A program made the translations under genes and the position numbers. From positions 1 to 64,000 of the forward strand of contig CAITLJ010000059.1 in NCBI GenBank assembly GCA_903893215.1: DNA of 64,000 nucleotides. Reading direction: 5' to 3'. Of the stretch, positions 16,726 to 26,192 are shown in pieces (within the stretch, counting starts at the first letter, position 1; every line of letters begins with the position of its first letter). The notes beneath the pieces are model-generated. The model saw nothing but the letters and a program-made list of their open reading frames with translations. It had not been told where the DNA came from and ran no database searches. This stretch comes from an uncultured Ferrovum sp. GTDB lineage: Bacteria > Pseudomonadota > Gammaproteobacteria > Burkholderiales > Ferrovaceae.

Positions 16726-18186
16726 ATGTCCCTGCCCAGATCCTTGCGCGACCTGACGCTGCGCTACTCAGCGCTGTATCTCGTGCTGGTGGCCGTCACT
16801 GTCGTGCTCGGCGCTGGCGCCATCGCACTCTGGCAGGAAGCTTCGCGTGAATCCCTGCGCGTGACCGGCATGGTGCAGGAGGTGGAAGCCATGCGTGGCA
16901 ACCTTTATCGGCAGATGAAGGAGCTGTTCGATACCACCTTTCTGGACGACAGCAATGCGCAAACCCAGTACACGCATTACAGCGGACTGATTGACGACGG
17001 CTTGCGTCGCCTTGCCGAGCACGCCTCGGGCGCAGAGGAGCAGGCGGCGGTCAGGGAGCTCAAGCGGACCTACCGCGCAATCCATACCCGTACCGATGCC
17101 ATCGTGTTTGGCCCGATTCCGCCCGAGGGTCGGGTGTTGCAGCGCATTTTTGACACCGACCTCGAAGCCGGCGGGTTGCAGGCTTATGAAGCCGCTTTTC
17201 TGCAGGTGGACCGTCTGTTCCTGCTCCAGCAGGAGCGGCTGCAGGCGCGCCTGTCGCGGCTGGCGCTGACCACTCCGCTGCTGCTGCTGATTCCCCTGCT
17301 TGCGGCTTGCGCCCTGCTGGTGCTGACGCGACGCTTTCTGGCCCAGGCCGTGGTCAACCCCTTCTCGCGTCTGCAGGCAGCCACCCGCGTGATTGCTGCC
17401 GGCGACCTGACCCACCGGGTGCCGCGCGAGGGCGCACGCGAACTGATCGAGTTGTCCGACACCATCAACAGCATGGCGTACGAACTGCAGCAGAGCCGCG
17501 CCGCCTTGTTGCGTGCCGAACGCCAGGCCACGCTGGGCGCACTGGTGCCGGTGGTGGCCCACAATATCCGCAACCCCCTCGCCAGTATTCGCGCCACTGC
17601 GCAGGTGATCGACGATGAATACTTGCACCGCGAGGTGCGTGATGGGCTGCAGGGCATCATCACGACCACCGACCGTCTGGAGCGTTGGACAGCCTCCTTG
17701 CTGTCCTATCTGCATCCACTCGAGGTCTTGCCCCAGTCGGGCGATACCGGTTCCATGTTGAAGGGGCTGCTTGACCTGGTGCAACCGCAGTTTGACCAAC
17801 GTCAAGTCGTGTTGCAGCGCGTGGTGCCGCCCTGGTTGCCACCCTGCCGGTTTGATGCCGACCTGCTCGAGCAGGCACTGTATGCCCTCATCATCAATGC
17901 GTTGGAAGCCACGCCGACCGGCGAGGTGGTGGAGGTCAGCCTGCAGTTGCGCGATGCGCGGCTCGAATTCCTGATCCGCGACCGCGGACCGGGCCTGCAA
18001 TGGTCGGTCGGCCTGAGTGGTCTTGGGCGTGCACCGATGGTGCCGGGCCGTACCACCAAGCGTACCGGAACCGGTTTGGGCATCCCGTTTGCACTCAAGG
18101 TGAGCGAGGTGCACGATGGCGGTTTGCGCTACCAGGTACGTCCCAACGGCGGTACCGAAGCGCTGTTCTGGATTCCGTGCCCATGA
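16726..18186 (+). CDS. Membrane sensor histidine kinase
   Basis: A 486-residue kinase. Transmembrane helices lie near 13-35 and 182-200, enclosing a helical periplasmic domain of about 145 residues. A HAMP domain (about 201-255) precedes the phosphoacceptor helix with H279 in VVAHNIRNPLASIR. The ATPase domain has the N-box LIINALEAT, DRGPGLQ and the G2 box RTGTGLGIPFA. The final ATGA overlaps the response-regulator start, so the two are a cognate pair. The stimulus is unknown; there is no PAS domain, so it is not a typical PilS or NtrB. Confidence 0.9.
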   Translation: MSLPRSLRDLTLRYSALYLVLVAVTVVLGAGAIALWQEASRESLRVTGMVQEVEAMRGNLYRQMKELFDTTFLDDSNAQTQYTHYSGLIDDGLRRLAEHASGAEEQAAVRELKRTYRAIHTRTDAIVFGPIPPEGRVLQRIFDTDLEAGGLQAYEAAFLQVDRLFLLQQERLQARLSRLALTTPLLLLIPLLAACALLVLTRRFLAQAVVNPFSRLQAATRVIAAGDLTHRVPREGARELIELSDTINSMAYELQQSRAALLRAERQATLGALVPVVAHNIRNPLASIRATAQVIDDEYLHREVRDGLQGIITTTDRLERWTASLLSYLHPLEVLPQSGDTGSMLKGLLDLVQPQFDQRQVVLQRVVPPWLPPCRFDADLLEQALYALIINALEATPTGEVVEVSLQLRDARLEFLIRDRGPGLQWSVGLSGLGRAPMVPGRTTKRTGTGLGIPFALKVSEVHDGGLRYQVRPNGGTEALFWIPCP

Positions 18187-19793
18187 GCCCTGCCAGTTCC
18201 CAGCGTCCTCTGCCCGTCCTGCCTGCCGGCACGGACAGTGTCGCGCGGTTGGGCGCCACCGGCTACCGTGGTCTGGGGGGCCTGCCGGGCGGCGGTGATG
18301 GACAAGGCACCCTGTTGCCGGTTCGACAGGTGCTGCTGATCGAGGACGAGGCGCTGTTTGCCCGCGCGGTGGCGCGCCGTCTTGAGCGCGCCGGCTTCGC
18401 AGTGGTGCAGGCCGGCCTGCTCCAGGACGGACTGCAACTCGCGCAACGCGTGCAACCCGATCTGATCCTGCTCGACTTGCGCCTGCCCGATGGCGACGGG
18501 CTTGGGGCGCTCCCGCAACTGGCGCGCAACAGCGAGGGTGCGCCAGTTCCGGTGGTGGTGCTGACGGCGTTTGGGGATGTGGAAGATGCCGTTACCGCCA
18601 TGAAGCAGGGCGCCGCGGATTACCTGAAAAAGCCGATCGATCTCGATGAGCTGATGCTGGCCGTCGACAACGTCCTGCGCAGTGCCGGCCTGCGCGACCG
18701 GCTTGATTTTTCGCGTGAGCGCGACAGTCGCGCGCTGGAAGGCGCCCTGCTGGTCGGCGAGAGCCCGGCAATCGTGGAATTGAAGGGACGGATTGCACAG
18801 ATTGCGCGGCTTGCCGGGCCTGGCGTGACGCCGCCTTCGGTATTGATCCAGGGGGAAACGGGCGCCGGCAAGGACGTGGTGGCACGGCTGCTGCATCAGG
18901 CCAGTTCCAACCAGGGAGCGCCCTTTGTGCATGTGGATTGCGCCGCATTGCCGCGCGACCTGATCGAGGCCGAACTGTTCGGTCACGAGAAAGGGGCCTT
19001 TACCGGGGCCGCAGGCGCGCGGGCCGGCCTGATCGAAGCGGCGGAAGATGGCACCCTGTTCCTTGACGAGATTGGCGAGCTGCCTCTGGACCTGCAGGCC
19101 AAGCTGCTCGCTGTCATTGAACGACGCCGGGTGCGCCGGGTGGGGTCGGTACGCGAGCGGCCGGTGGCCGCGCGATTTATCTCGGCCAGCAATCGTAACC
19201 TGCTGCGCATGAGCGAGGAGGGCACCTTTCGCTCCGATCTGTACTACCGGCTCAACGTGCTCTCGATCGCCCTGCCGCCGCTGCGCGAGCGGGGTGAGGA
19301 CGTGGTGCTGCTGGCGCGTCACTACGCGGGTCTGACAGCGCGCCGTTACGGTCTCGCCGAGCCGTTGCTGGGGCCGGACGCCCTGGGTGCCTTGCGTCGT
19401 TATCCATGGCCGGGCAATGTGCGCGAACTGCGCAATCTGGTCGAGCGGGCGGTCCTGCTAAGCCAGGGAGAACCCATCACGCCTGCCACGCTGGCCCTGC
19501 CAGGGGTTGCTGCAGGGATAATTACCGCCACTGCGCCAAACACGCTGATGGGCTTGCCGGTGCACGGCGCTTCCCGGTCAAACGCCATGCTTGGCGGGGA
19601 CTGGCTCGAACTCAATCTGGCTGACGCCGAGCGCTTGCTGATCGAGCATGCGCTCAAGGTCACTGCCGGCAATATTTCCGAGGCGGCCCGGCGGCTGGGG
19701 GTCACCCGGATGACCCTGCGCTATCGCATGAACAAATATCGTCTGGCTGGGGACGGCACCATCGACCCGGAGGATCAGGGGGAATTTGAGTGA
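18183..19793 (+). CDS. Sigma-54-dependent response regulator
   Basis: A 536-residue activator with receiver, AAA+ and Fis-type DNA-binding domains. After a 47-residue Gly/Pro-rich N-terminal extension, the receiver begins VRQVLLIEDE and has D98 in ILLDLRLP as phosphoacceptor. The AAA+ part has Walker A GETGAGKD, the sigma-54 contact loop EKGAFTGA, Walker B GTLFLDEIGEL and YPWPGNVRELRN. The C-terminal helix-turn-helix is NISEAARRLGVTRMTLRYRM. It overlaps the kinase stop by four bases. It resembles NtrC/ZraR-type regulators; targets are not known, and the only clear sigma-54 promoter seen here precedes the pilin gene. Confidence 0.92.
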   Translation: MSPASSQRPLPVLPAGTDSVARLGATGYRGLGGLPGGGDGQGTLLPVRQVLLIEDEALFARAVARRLERAGFAVVQAGLLQDGLQLAQRVQPDLILLDLRLPDGDGLGALPQLARNSEGAPVPVVVLTAFGDVEDAVTAMKQGAADYLKKPIDLDELMLAVDNVLRSAGLRDRLDFSRERDSRALEGALLVGESPAIVELKGRIAQIARLAGPGVTPPSVLIQGETGAGKDVVARLLHQASSNQGAPFVHVDCAALPRDLIEAELFGHEKGAFTGAAGARAGLIEAAEDGTLFLDEIGELPLDLQAKLLAVIERRRVRRVGSVRERPVAARFISASNRNLLRMSEEGTFRSDLYYRLNVLSIALPPLRERGEDVVLLARHYAGLTARRYGLAEPLLGPDALGALRRYPWPGNVRELRNLVERAVLLSQGEPITPATLALPGVAAGIITATAPNTLMGLPVHGASRSNAMLGGDWLELNLADAERLLIEHALKVTAGNISEAARRLGVTRMTLRYRMNKYRLAGDGTIDPEDQGEFE

Positions 19794-19871
19794 AGTGGCC
19801 CGGCTCTTGCTAGATAACGGATGAGGGTCGCGTCAGGATTCAGCCCTCCTCCTAATGAGACGTTCCTTCAG

Positions 19872-19906
19872 ACCGGGTTGTGCGCATGCACCACCCGGTT
19901 TTTTTA
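19872..19906 (+). terminator. Intrinsic terminator downstream of the response regulator
   Basis: ACCGGGT (19872-19878) pairs with ACCCGGT (19893-19899), with a few further pairs inside the GC-rich loop, and the 3' arm runs into a T tract to 19905. It lies about 80 bases after the response-regulator stop. Confidence 0.8.
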
Positions 19907-20028
19907 TTTGAATCAGCGCGCTGTCGCAATTGACCGTGCCTGGTCGGGGCAACCACGGTTCCTGTGACATGCAGCGTTGCAGCAAATGCTGCATTGCATC
20001 GCTGTTTGAATGGTTGTTTTGGTGCAGC

Positions 20029-20052
20029 GGGGTGGTTGATATCAACCACCCC
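20029..20052. repeat. Perfect 24-base palindrome beside slmA
   Basis: GGGGTGGTTGAT at 20029-20040 is followed directly by its exact reverse complement at 20041-20052, with no spacer. It ends seven bases before the slmA stop on the opposite strand. There is no T run on either side, so it is not a classical intrinsic terminator; it could be a protein-binding site or a 3' end structure of slmA mRNA. Confidence 0.75.
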
Positions 20053-20059
20053 GTAGGTG

Positions 20060-20665
20060 TCAGGCGGGAACCGGGGTATGCAGCCGCAGGCCGGTCACCA
20101 GCAAAGTCCATTGCAACGGCCAGTGGGTGGTGGGTTCGCGCCGGAATCCGCTGCGCGCAAATTGTTGCCAGCGCCCCTCCACCCAGCTCAGAAGCAATGC
20201 CGCGGCCGCCGCGGTATCCAGGTCCTGCGGCAGCTCATGCGCGGTGCAGGCCAGACGCAGGCACTGCCGCAGGGTGGCTTCGATGCGGTCATGGATCTGG
20301 TTGACCCGGGCGCGCAGACGCTCATGCTCGTGGACCAGCGCGTCTCCCGCCAGCACCCGGGTCATGCCGCGGTTGCGCTGGGCAAACACCAGCAGCAGTT
20401 GCGCTACGGCCTCGGCCTGCGCAAGGCCACCGGTCTCCTGTTGGCTGATCACGTTGATACGGGTGAACAGGGTTTCCTCGACAAAGCCGATCAGGCCTTC
20501 GAACATCTGCGCCTTGCTGGCGAAATGCCGATACAGCGCAGCCTCGGATACCGACAGCCGTGCCGCCAGGGCCGCGGTGGTGATCTTTTCGCCTGCGGGC
20601 GCCTCGAGCATTTCTGCCAGGGTTTGCAGGATCTGTTCGCGCCGTTCGCCTTGCCGTCCGCCCAT
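20060..20665 (-). CDS. slmA: Nucleoid occlusion factor SlmA (TetR family)
   Basis: A 201-residue TetR-fold protein. The N-terminal DNA-binding part reads [18 protein letters not shown] and [31 protein letters not shown], matching SlmA, which binds chromosomal sites and blocks FtsZ assembly over the nucleoid. The C-terminal ligand/dimer domain is present. ATG 20665 has GGAGG seven bases upstream. The gene is divergent from yebC, with 81 bases between starts. A general TetR regulator is the alternative, but the [15 protein letters not shown] start is SlmA-like. Confidence 0.85.
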   Translation of the reverse strand: MGGRQGERREQILQTLAEMLEAPAGEKITTAALAARLSVSEAALYRHFASKAQMFEGLIGFVEETLFTRINVISQQETGGLAQAEAVAQLLLVFAQRNRGMTRVLAGDALVHEHERLRARVNQIHDRIEATLRQCLRLACTAHELPQDLDTAAAAALLLSWVEGRWQQFARSGFRREPTTHWPLQWTLLVTGLRLHTPVPA

Positions 20666-20746
20666 CCGCAACGCCTCCGCTTTTTGGTCGAGTTTGATCC
20701 GGATGGTAACATTGCCGATTCTGCGACGGTACACACAGAGGGTTTC

Positions 20747-21472
20747 ATGGCAGGCCACAGCAAATGGGCGAACATCAAGCACAAGAAAGCGGCCACGGAC
20801 GCCAAGCGGGGCAAGATCTTCACGCGTCTGATCAAGGAAATCACCGTGTCGGCCCGGATGGGCGGCGCGGACATCAGCAGCAACCCGCGACTGCGGTTGG
20901 CCGTGGACAAGGCCTACGACTCGAACATGCCGAAAGACACCATCGAGCGCGCCATCAAGCGCGGCAGCGGTGACCTGGAGGGCGTCAACTACGAGGAAGT
21001 GCGTTACGAGGGGTATGGCATCAGCGGGGCTGCCGTGATGGTGGATTGCCTGACCGACAACCGCACCCGTACCGTGGCGGACGTGCGCCATGCGTTTTCC
21101 AAGTACGGCGGCAACATGGGCACCGATGGTTCGGTGGCCTTCCTGTTCACGCACTGTGGTCAGATGCTGTTCTCGCCGGGCACCAATGAAGACGCGCTGA
21201 TGGAAGCGGCGTTGGAAGCCGGCGCCGATGATGTGGTGACCAATGACGACGGCAGCATCGAAGTGCTCACCCCGCCTTACGAATTCTCCAATATCCGCGC
21301 AGCGCTGGAAGGCGCCGGTTTCAAGCCGGAGTTTGCCGAAGTCACCATGAAGCCGGCCACGGAAACCGAGTTCACGGGTGACGACGCACTGCGCATGCAG
21401 AAACTGCTCGACGCCCTGGAGTCGCTCGACGATGTCCAGGAGGTATACACCAACGCCGTGATCGCCGACTGA
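20747..21472 (+). CDS. yebC: YebC/PmpR family protein
   Basis: A 241-residue YebC protein with the invariant N-terminus [27 protein letters not shown] shortened here as [14 protein letters not shown], and [19 protein letters not shown]. The family is described as transcriptional regulators and, more recently, as factors easing translation of proline-rich stretches. ATG 20747 follows AGAGGG at short distance; the open frame upstream belongs to the antisense of slmA. It sits directly upstream of ruvC, the usual order. Confidence 0.95.
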   Translation: MAGHSKWANIKHKKAATDAKRGKIFTRLIKEITVSARMGGADISSNPRLRLAVDKAYDSNMPKDTIERAIKRGSGDLEGVNYEEVRYEGYGISGAAVMVDCLTDNRTRTVADVRHAFSKYGGNMGTDGSVAFLFTHCGQMLFSPGTNEDALMEAALEAGADDVVTNDDGSIEVLTPPYEFSNIRAALEGAGFKPEFAEVTMKPATETEFTGDDALRMQKLLDALESLDDVQEVYTNAVIAD

Positions 21473-21477
21473 ACGCC

Positions 21478-22008
21478 TTGCAGACCACGCGCATCCTTGG
21501 TATCGATCCCGGGTTGCGCGTTACTGGGTATGGCGTGATCGAGCGCACCGGACACAAGCTGGCCTACATCGCGAGTGGTGCGATCCGCAGCGGCGAAGGC
21601 GAACTGCCCGAGCGCCTCGGGGTGCTGGTGCAAGGGCTCACCCAGGTGGTGCTGGAGCACCAGCCAGATCAGGTAGCCATCGAAAAAGTTTTCGTCAACA
21701 TCAATCCGCAATCCACTCTGTTGCTCGGCCAGGCCCGCGGTGCCGCCATTGCGGTGGTGGTGCAGCGCGGCTTGCCGGTGGCCGAGTACACCGCCCTGCA
21801 GATCAAGCAGGCCGTGGTCGGTAGCGGCCACGCCGACAAGACCCAGGTGCAGGACATGGTGCGGCGCCTGCTGGCGCTGCTCAAGGCACCGGCCAGCGAC
21901 CCGGCAGATGCGCTGGCCTGTGCCATCTGCCACGCCCACAGTTCTGCCACCACCATCAACAGCCGGCTGCCTGCCGGTCTGCGTTTGCGCAAGGGAAGAC
22001 TCGCATGA
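21478..22008 (+). CDS. ruvC: Holliday junction resolvase RuvC
   Basis: A 176-residue endonuclease that cuts Holliday junctions. The N-terminal [12 protein letters not shown] holds the first catalytic aspartate, [23 protein letters not shown] the glutamate, and [15 protein letters not shown] the last acidic pair. The start is a TTG five bases after the yebC stop; no ATG is possible without losing the conserved first strand. Its stop overlaps the ruvA start as ATGA. Confidence 0.95.
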   Translation: MQTTRILGIDPGLRVTGYGVIERTGHKLAYIASGAIRSGEGELPERLGVLVQGLTQVVLEHQPDQVAIEKVFVNINPQSTLLLGQARGAAIAVVVQRGLPVAEYTALQIKQAVVGSGHADKTQVQDMVRRLLALLKAPASDPADALACAICHAHSSATTINSRLPAGLRLRKGRLA

Positions 22009-22598
22009 TCGGACGTATCCAGGGCCAGGTGCTGGCCAAGCAACCGCCGCTGGTATTGGTGGACGTGCACGGTATCGGCTACGAACTGGAGGTGCCGATG
22101 AGCACCTTCTGCGACCTGCCTGCACTGCAGGCTGCCGTGGTGTTGCACACCCATCAGGTGATCCGCGAGGACGCCCATCTGCTGTACGGCTTTGGCACGC
22201 TCTCCGAGCGCAATGCGTTCCGGCTGCTGCTGCGGGTGGCCGGTGTGGGGCCCAAGCTGGCCCTGGCGCTGTTGTCGGGCCTCAGCGTGACCGAACTGGC
22301 CGGGGTGGTGGCGCGACAGGAGGCCGGCAGGCTCACCAAGGTGCCGGGTGTGGGCAAGAAGACGGCCGAACGCCTGCTGCTGGAACTGCGCGACAAGTTC
22401 AGCGACACCGATCTTGGCCTGGTGGCGGGTGCAGTGGCAGCCAGTGCCGCGAATGGCCATGGCGATGTGGCCAATGCGCTCACGGCACTCGGTTACAATG
22501 ACCGTGAAATTGCGGCTGCCCTCAAGGCGCTTCCCGCCGGGGCAGCGGTCGAGGATGCCATCCGGCTCAGCCTGCGCCTGCTTTCCCGGGTGGACTGA
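22005..22598 (+). CDS. ruvA: Holliday junction DNA-binding protein RuvA
   Basis: A 197-residue RuvA: OB-fold domain ([19 protein letters not shown]), two helix-hairpin-helix motifs ([19 protein letters not shown] and [19 protein letters not shown]) and a C-terminal UBA-like domain that contacts RuvB ([16 protein letters not shown]). It forms tetramers on Holliday junctions and loads RuvB. AAGGGAAGACTCGC precedes ATG 22005. Confidence 0.97.
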   Translation: MIGRIQGQVLAKQPPLVLVDVHGIGYELEVPMSTFCDLPALQAAVVLHTHQVIREDAHLLYGFGTLSERNAFRLLLRVAGVGPKLALALLSGLSVTELAGVVARQEAGRLTKVPGVGKKTAERLLLELRDKFSDTDLGLVAGAVAASAANGHGDVANALTALGYNDREIAAALKALPAGAAVEDAIRLSLRLLSRVD

Positions 22599-22627
22599 GC
22601 GTTGTTCCTGCACAACGCACCTGAACC

Positions 22628-23653
22628 ATGATCGAAGCCGAACGGCTGCTGACTGCCAGCAGCACCACGCACGAAGACGCACTCGAGCGCGCCTTGCGTC
22701 CGCAGCGCCTGGCCGAATATATCGGCCAGCACAAGGCGCGCGAACAACTCGAAATCTTTATCGAGGCCTCCCGTCGCCGCGGCGAAGCGCTCGACCATGT
22801 GCTGCTGTTCGGGCCACCCGGTCTGGGCAAGACCACGCTGGCGCACATCATTGCGCGCGAGTGCGGTGTCAATCTGCGGCAGACCTCGGGGCCCGTGCTG
22901 GAGCGTGCCGGTGACCTGGCAGCCCTGCTCACCAATCTCGAACCCAACGATGTACTGTTTATTGACGAGATTCACCGACTGAGTCCGGTGGTGGAAGAAA
23001 TCCTTTACCCCGCACTGGAGGATTACCAGCTCGACATCATGATCGGTGAAGGTCCGGCTGCCCGCTCGGTGAAGATCGATCTGCCCCCGTTCACCCTGGT
23101 GGGTGCCACCACCCGTGCCGGCATGCTGACCAACCCGCTGCGCGACCGCTTCGGCATCGTGGCGCGGCTCGAGTTCTACTCTGCCGAAGACCTGGCCACC
23201 ATCGTCAAGCGTTCGGCCGGCCTGCTGCGCATGGAAATGGATGCCGACGGCATGCTGGAAGTGGCGCGACGTTCGCGTGGTACGCCGCGCATTGCCAACC
23301 GCCTGCTGCGCCGGGTACGCGACTACGCCGACGTGAAATCCAGCGGAACAGTGACACGCGCTGTGGCGGATGCCGGTCTGGCCATGCTGGACGTGGACGA
23401 GCAGGGTCTCGACCTGATGGACCGCAAGCTGTTGCAGACGGTGATCGACAAGTTCTCTGGCGGACCGGTGGGTATCGATAATCTGGCGGCAGCCATTGGC
23501 GAGGAGCGCGACACCATCGAGGACGTGCTCGAGCCCTACCTGATCCAGCAGGGTTACCTGCAGCGTACCGCGCGCGGCCGGGTGGCCACGCCGGCCGCGT
23601 ATCGACATTTTGGTGTGACGGGGGGCAACCCCGACGAAGGAACCCTGTTTTGA
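22628..23653 (+). CDS. ruvB: Holliday junction branch migration ATPase RuvB
   Basis: A 341-residue AAA+ motor that drives branch migration with RuvA. Walker [14 protein letters not shown], Walker [16 protein letters not shown], the [18 protein letters not shown] sensor region and the C-terminal winged helix ([19 protein letters not shown]) are all present. It starts 29 bases after ruvA. The TGA overlaps the ybgC TTG as TTGA. Confidence 0.97.
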   Translation: MIEAERLLTASSTTHEDALERALRPQRLAEYIGQHKAREQLEIFIEASRRRGEALDHVLLFGPPGLGKTTLAHIIARECGVNLRQTSGPVLERAGDLAALLTNLEPNDVLFIDEIHRLSPVVEEILYPALEDYQLDIMIGEGPAARSVKIDLPPFTLVGATTRAGMLTNPLRDRFGIVARLEFYSAEDLATIVKRSAGLLRMEMDADGMLEVARRSRGTPRIANRLLRRVRDYADVKSSGTVTRAVADAGLAMLDVDEQGLDLMDRKLLQTVIDKFSGGPVGIDNLAAAIGEERDTIEDVLEPYLIQQGYLQRTARGRVATPAAYRHFGVTGGNPDEGTLF

Positions 23654-24075
23654 AAACCGCCTTTACGTTTCCGGTGCGCGTGTACTACGAGGACACCGAT
23701 GCCGGTGGCGTGGTGTACCACGCCAACTATCTGAAGTTCATGGAGCGGGCGCGCAGCGAATGGTTGTCGCATCTGGACCTGGAACATGGCCCGCTGGCCG
23801 AGGAACACGATGCGCTGTTTGTGGTGCGAGCGGCCAAGATTGAATACCTGCGTCCGGCGCGCCTGTCCGATGCGTTGACGGTGGACGTGGCGATTGGCCA
23901 GGTGCGGCGCAGCACCATCATGTTCCACCAGAAAATCTGCCGTGGTGATGAAGTGCTGGCGACCGGCGAGATTGCGGTGGTGGCGGTCAGCGCCAGCGGC
24001 TTTCGCCCCTGTGCTGTTCCGGCGCCGGTGGTGGCGGCCCTGCAGCCCTGGTTGCTGCCCCAGCCGGGTGACTGA
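23650..24075 (+). CDS. ybgC: Tol-Pal-associated acyl-CoA thioesterase
   Basis: A 141-residue hotdog-fold thioesterase. The catalytic aspartate is in [20 protein letters not shown] near residues 11-29 and ARSEWL follows as in YbgC. The family hydrolyses short acyl-CoAs and binds ACP; its reason for sitting with tol genes is unsettled. The TTG start at 23650 overlaps the ruvB stop, linking the ruv and tol clusters. About 196 non-coding bases then precede tolQ. Confidence 0.92.
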   Translation: MKTAFTFPVRVYYEDTDAGGVVYHANYLKFMERARSEWLSHLDLEHGPLAEEHDALFVVRAAKIEYLRPARLSDALTVDVAIGQVRRSTIMFHQKICRGDEVLATGEIAVVAVSASGFRPCAVPAPVVAALQPWLLPQPGD

Positions 24076-24271
24076 TGGCGCGCGATCCCGCCGCGCGGGA
24101 TTCCAACACAGCGCGGCGGCCATGTGATGGCACAGACAGCGGCTGCAAAAAACCTTTAATTTGCTGCAAGATTTGTTTACAAAGTGCAGTGCACCACACA
24201 CCGAGGGTCGCTGTCGGACTGAGTAGACTTGCGCCCTGCCTAACCCGAAGAACCTGCAATCCGGAGTCACG

Positions 24272-24964
24272 TTGAATCTCAATACCGACCTGTCGTTCCT
24301 GTCCCTGGTGGCCAACGCAAGCCTGGTCGTGCAGATCATCATGGGCCTGTTGCTGCTGGTGTCCTTCGTCTCGTGGACCAGCATTTTCAGCAAGGCCAGT
24401 GGACTGGGGCGTGCGCGGCGCGCCACCACCGCCTTCGAGAACGAGTTCTGGAATGCCGGTGATATCACGTCGCTGTATCAGCAGGTCAGTAACGAGCCTG
24501 GCAGCCAGCACACCTTGCAGCGTATTTTTGTGGCTGGCTTCCGCGAGTTCCTCAAGGCCCGCAAATCGCCGGGCAGTGACCCCGCGCTGGCCATGGAAAG
24601 TGCCCGCCGCGCCATGCGCGCCACCCTGCAGCGCGATCTCGATGAGCTCGAGTCCAGCCTGAATTTTCTGGCCACGGTCGGATCGGTCAGTCCGTATGTG
24701 GGACTGTTCGGTACCGTGTGGGGCATCATGAACGCCTTCCGGGGACTGTCCAGCGTGGGGCAGGCTACCCTGGCACAAGTTGCGCCGGGTATCGCCGAAG
24801 CCCTGGTGGCAACCGCCATGGGCCTGTTTGCGGCCATTCCAGCGGTGATTGCCTACAACCGTTACACCCACGAAGTGGACCGGCTGGCCAATCGCTTCGA
24901 AACCTTCATCGAGGAGTTCTCCAACATCCTGCAACGGCAACTGCCACCCGCCGCGGGACGTTGA
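24272..24964 (+). CDS. tolQ: Tol-Pal proton channel subunit TolQ
   Basis: A 230-residue inner-membrane protein homologous to ExbB/MotA. Three membrane spans are visible: about 15-37, 128-150 (TVGSVSPYVGLFGTVWGIM) and 160-182 (GIAEALVATAMGLFAAIPAV). With TolR it forms the proton channel that energises TolA for outer-membrane constriction at division. The start is a TTG with GGAG six bases upstream. The 196 bases before it are partly AT-rich (for example tttgtttacaaagt) and probably hold a promoter, but boxes are not clear. Confidence 0.95.
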   Translation: MNLNTDLSFLSLVANASLVVQIIMGLLLLVSFVSWTSIFSKASGLGRARRATTAFENEFWNAGDITSLYQQVSNEPGSQHTLQRIFVAGFREFLKARKSPGSDPALAMESARRAMRATLQRDLDELESSLNFLATVGSVSPYVGLFGTVWGIMNAFRGLSSVGQATLAQVAPGIAEALVATAMGLFAAIPAVIAYNRYTHEVDRLANRFETFIEEFSNILQRQLPPAAGR

Positions 24965-24966
24965 AG

Positions 24967-25379
<413 letters not shown>

Positions 25380-25383
<4 letters not shown>

Positions 25384-26189
25384 ATGCCCCGCTGACCTTG
25401 CCCTCGCACTCCCGCCCGCTGCAGGCCGGCGCGCTGGCAGTGGGAGTGCATCTGGCCTTCCTGGCCGTGCTGGTGATCGGCATGGATTGGCAGAATCGCC
25501 CGCCCCAACCGATGCAGGCCGAACTCTGGTCAGAATTGCCCCCGGTGGCCGCGGTACCCGCCGTCGTGCCCGTCGTGCCCGTCGTGCCGACGGAGGCCCT
25601 GCCGCCGCCGTCCCCGCCCCCTGTCGACGCGCCGCCACCACAGCCGCCGGCCATCGTCACGGACAAACCGGCCAAGCCGGTACTGACGCCACCGCGCAAG
25701 GACGAGCTTCCTTCGCCAGCCGAGCGCGATCGTCTGGCCCGGCAGGAGGAAGCTTTGCGCAAACTGGATCGCCAGTCGCGCGAACTGCAGAAGCAGGCGC
25801 AGGCCGAGGAGGCCCTGCGCGCGCTCGACCGCAATCTGCAGGACAAGGCCACCGCCGAGCGTGCCGAGGCCGCCCGGCAGGCGCAGAACGATAGCCGCGT
25901 GCGTGCCCTGCAGGGCGCCATCGATCGACTGCAGGCCAAGATCAAGGACAATACCGTGGTGCCACCCTCGGTGCCCTCAGGCATCCGCTTCAAGGTGGCG
26001 TTCACCTTGCTGCCGGACGGCTCGGTGCTGGAAGGCAGCATCCGTGTGCTGCAGGGCAGCGGTTCGCCCACATACGACGAAGCGGTTCAGCGCGCCATCC
26101 TGGCTGCGCAGCCATTGCCCATGCCTGACGACGTCACCCTGCGCCGGCAGATGCGTGACGTCAGTCTCACCACCACCAACTTGCGTTGA
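25380..26189 (+). CDS. tolA: Cell envelope integrity protein TolA
   Basis: A 269-residue TonB-like energy transducer. The N-terminus holds one membrane helix (about 17-37, GALAVGVHLAFLAVLVIGMDW), then a very proline/valine-rich stretch (about 50-100, including repeated VVPVVP), an Ala/Arg/Glu coiled coil (about 110-190) and a C-terminal TonB/TolA domain ending IQRAILAAQPLPMP-like (QRAILAAQPLPMPDD). It spans the periplasm and contacts TolB and Pal. The polyproline tract could depend on EF-P; yebC is nearby, but a link is speculation. Confidence 0.92.
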
Positions 26190-26192
26190 CCA

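Noticed and set aside
16768-18114. 448-codon minus-strand frame over the sensor kinase
   Set aside because: Antisense to complete kinase motifs; composition typical of a shadow frame.
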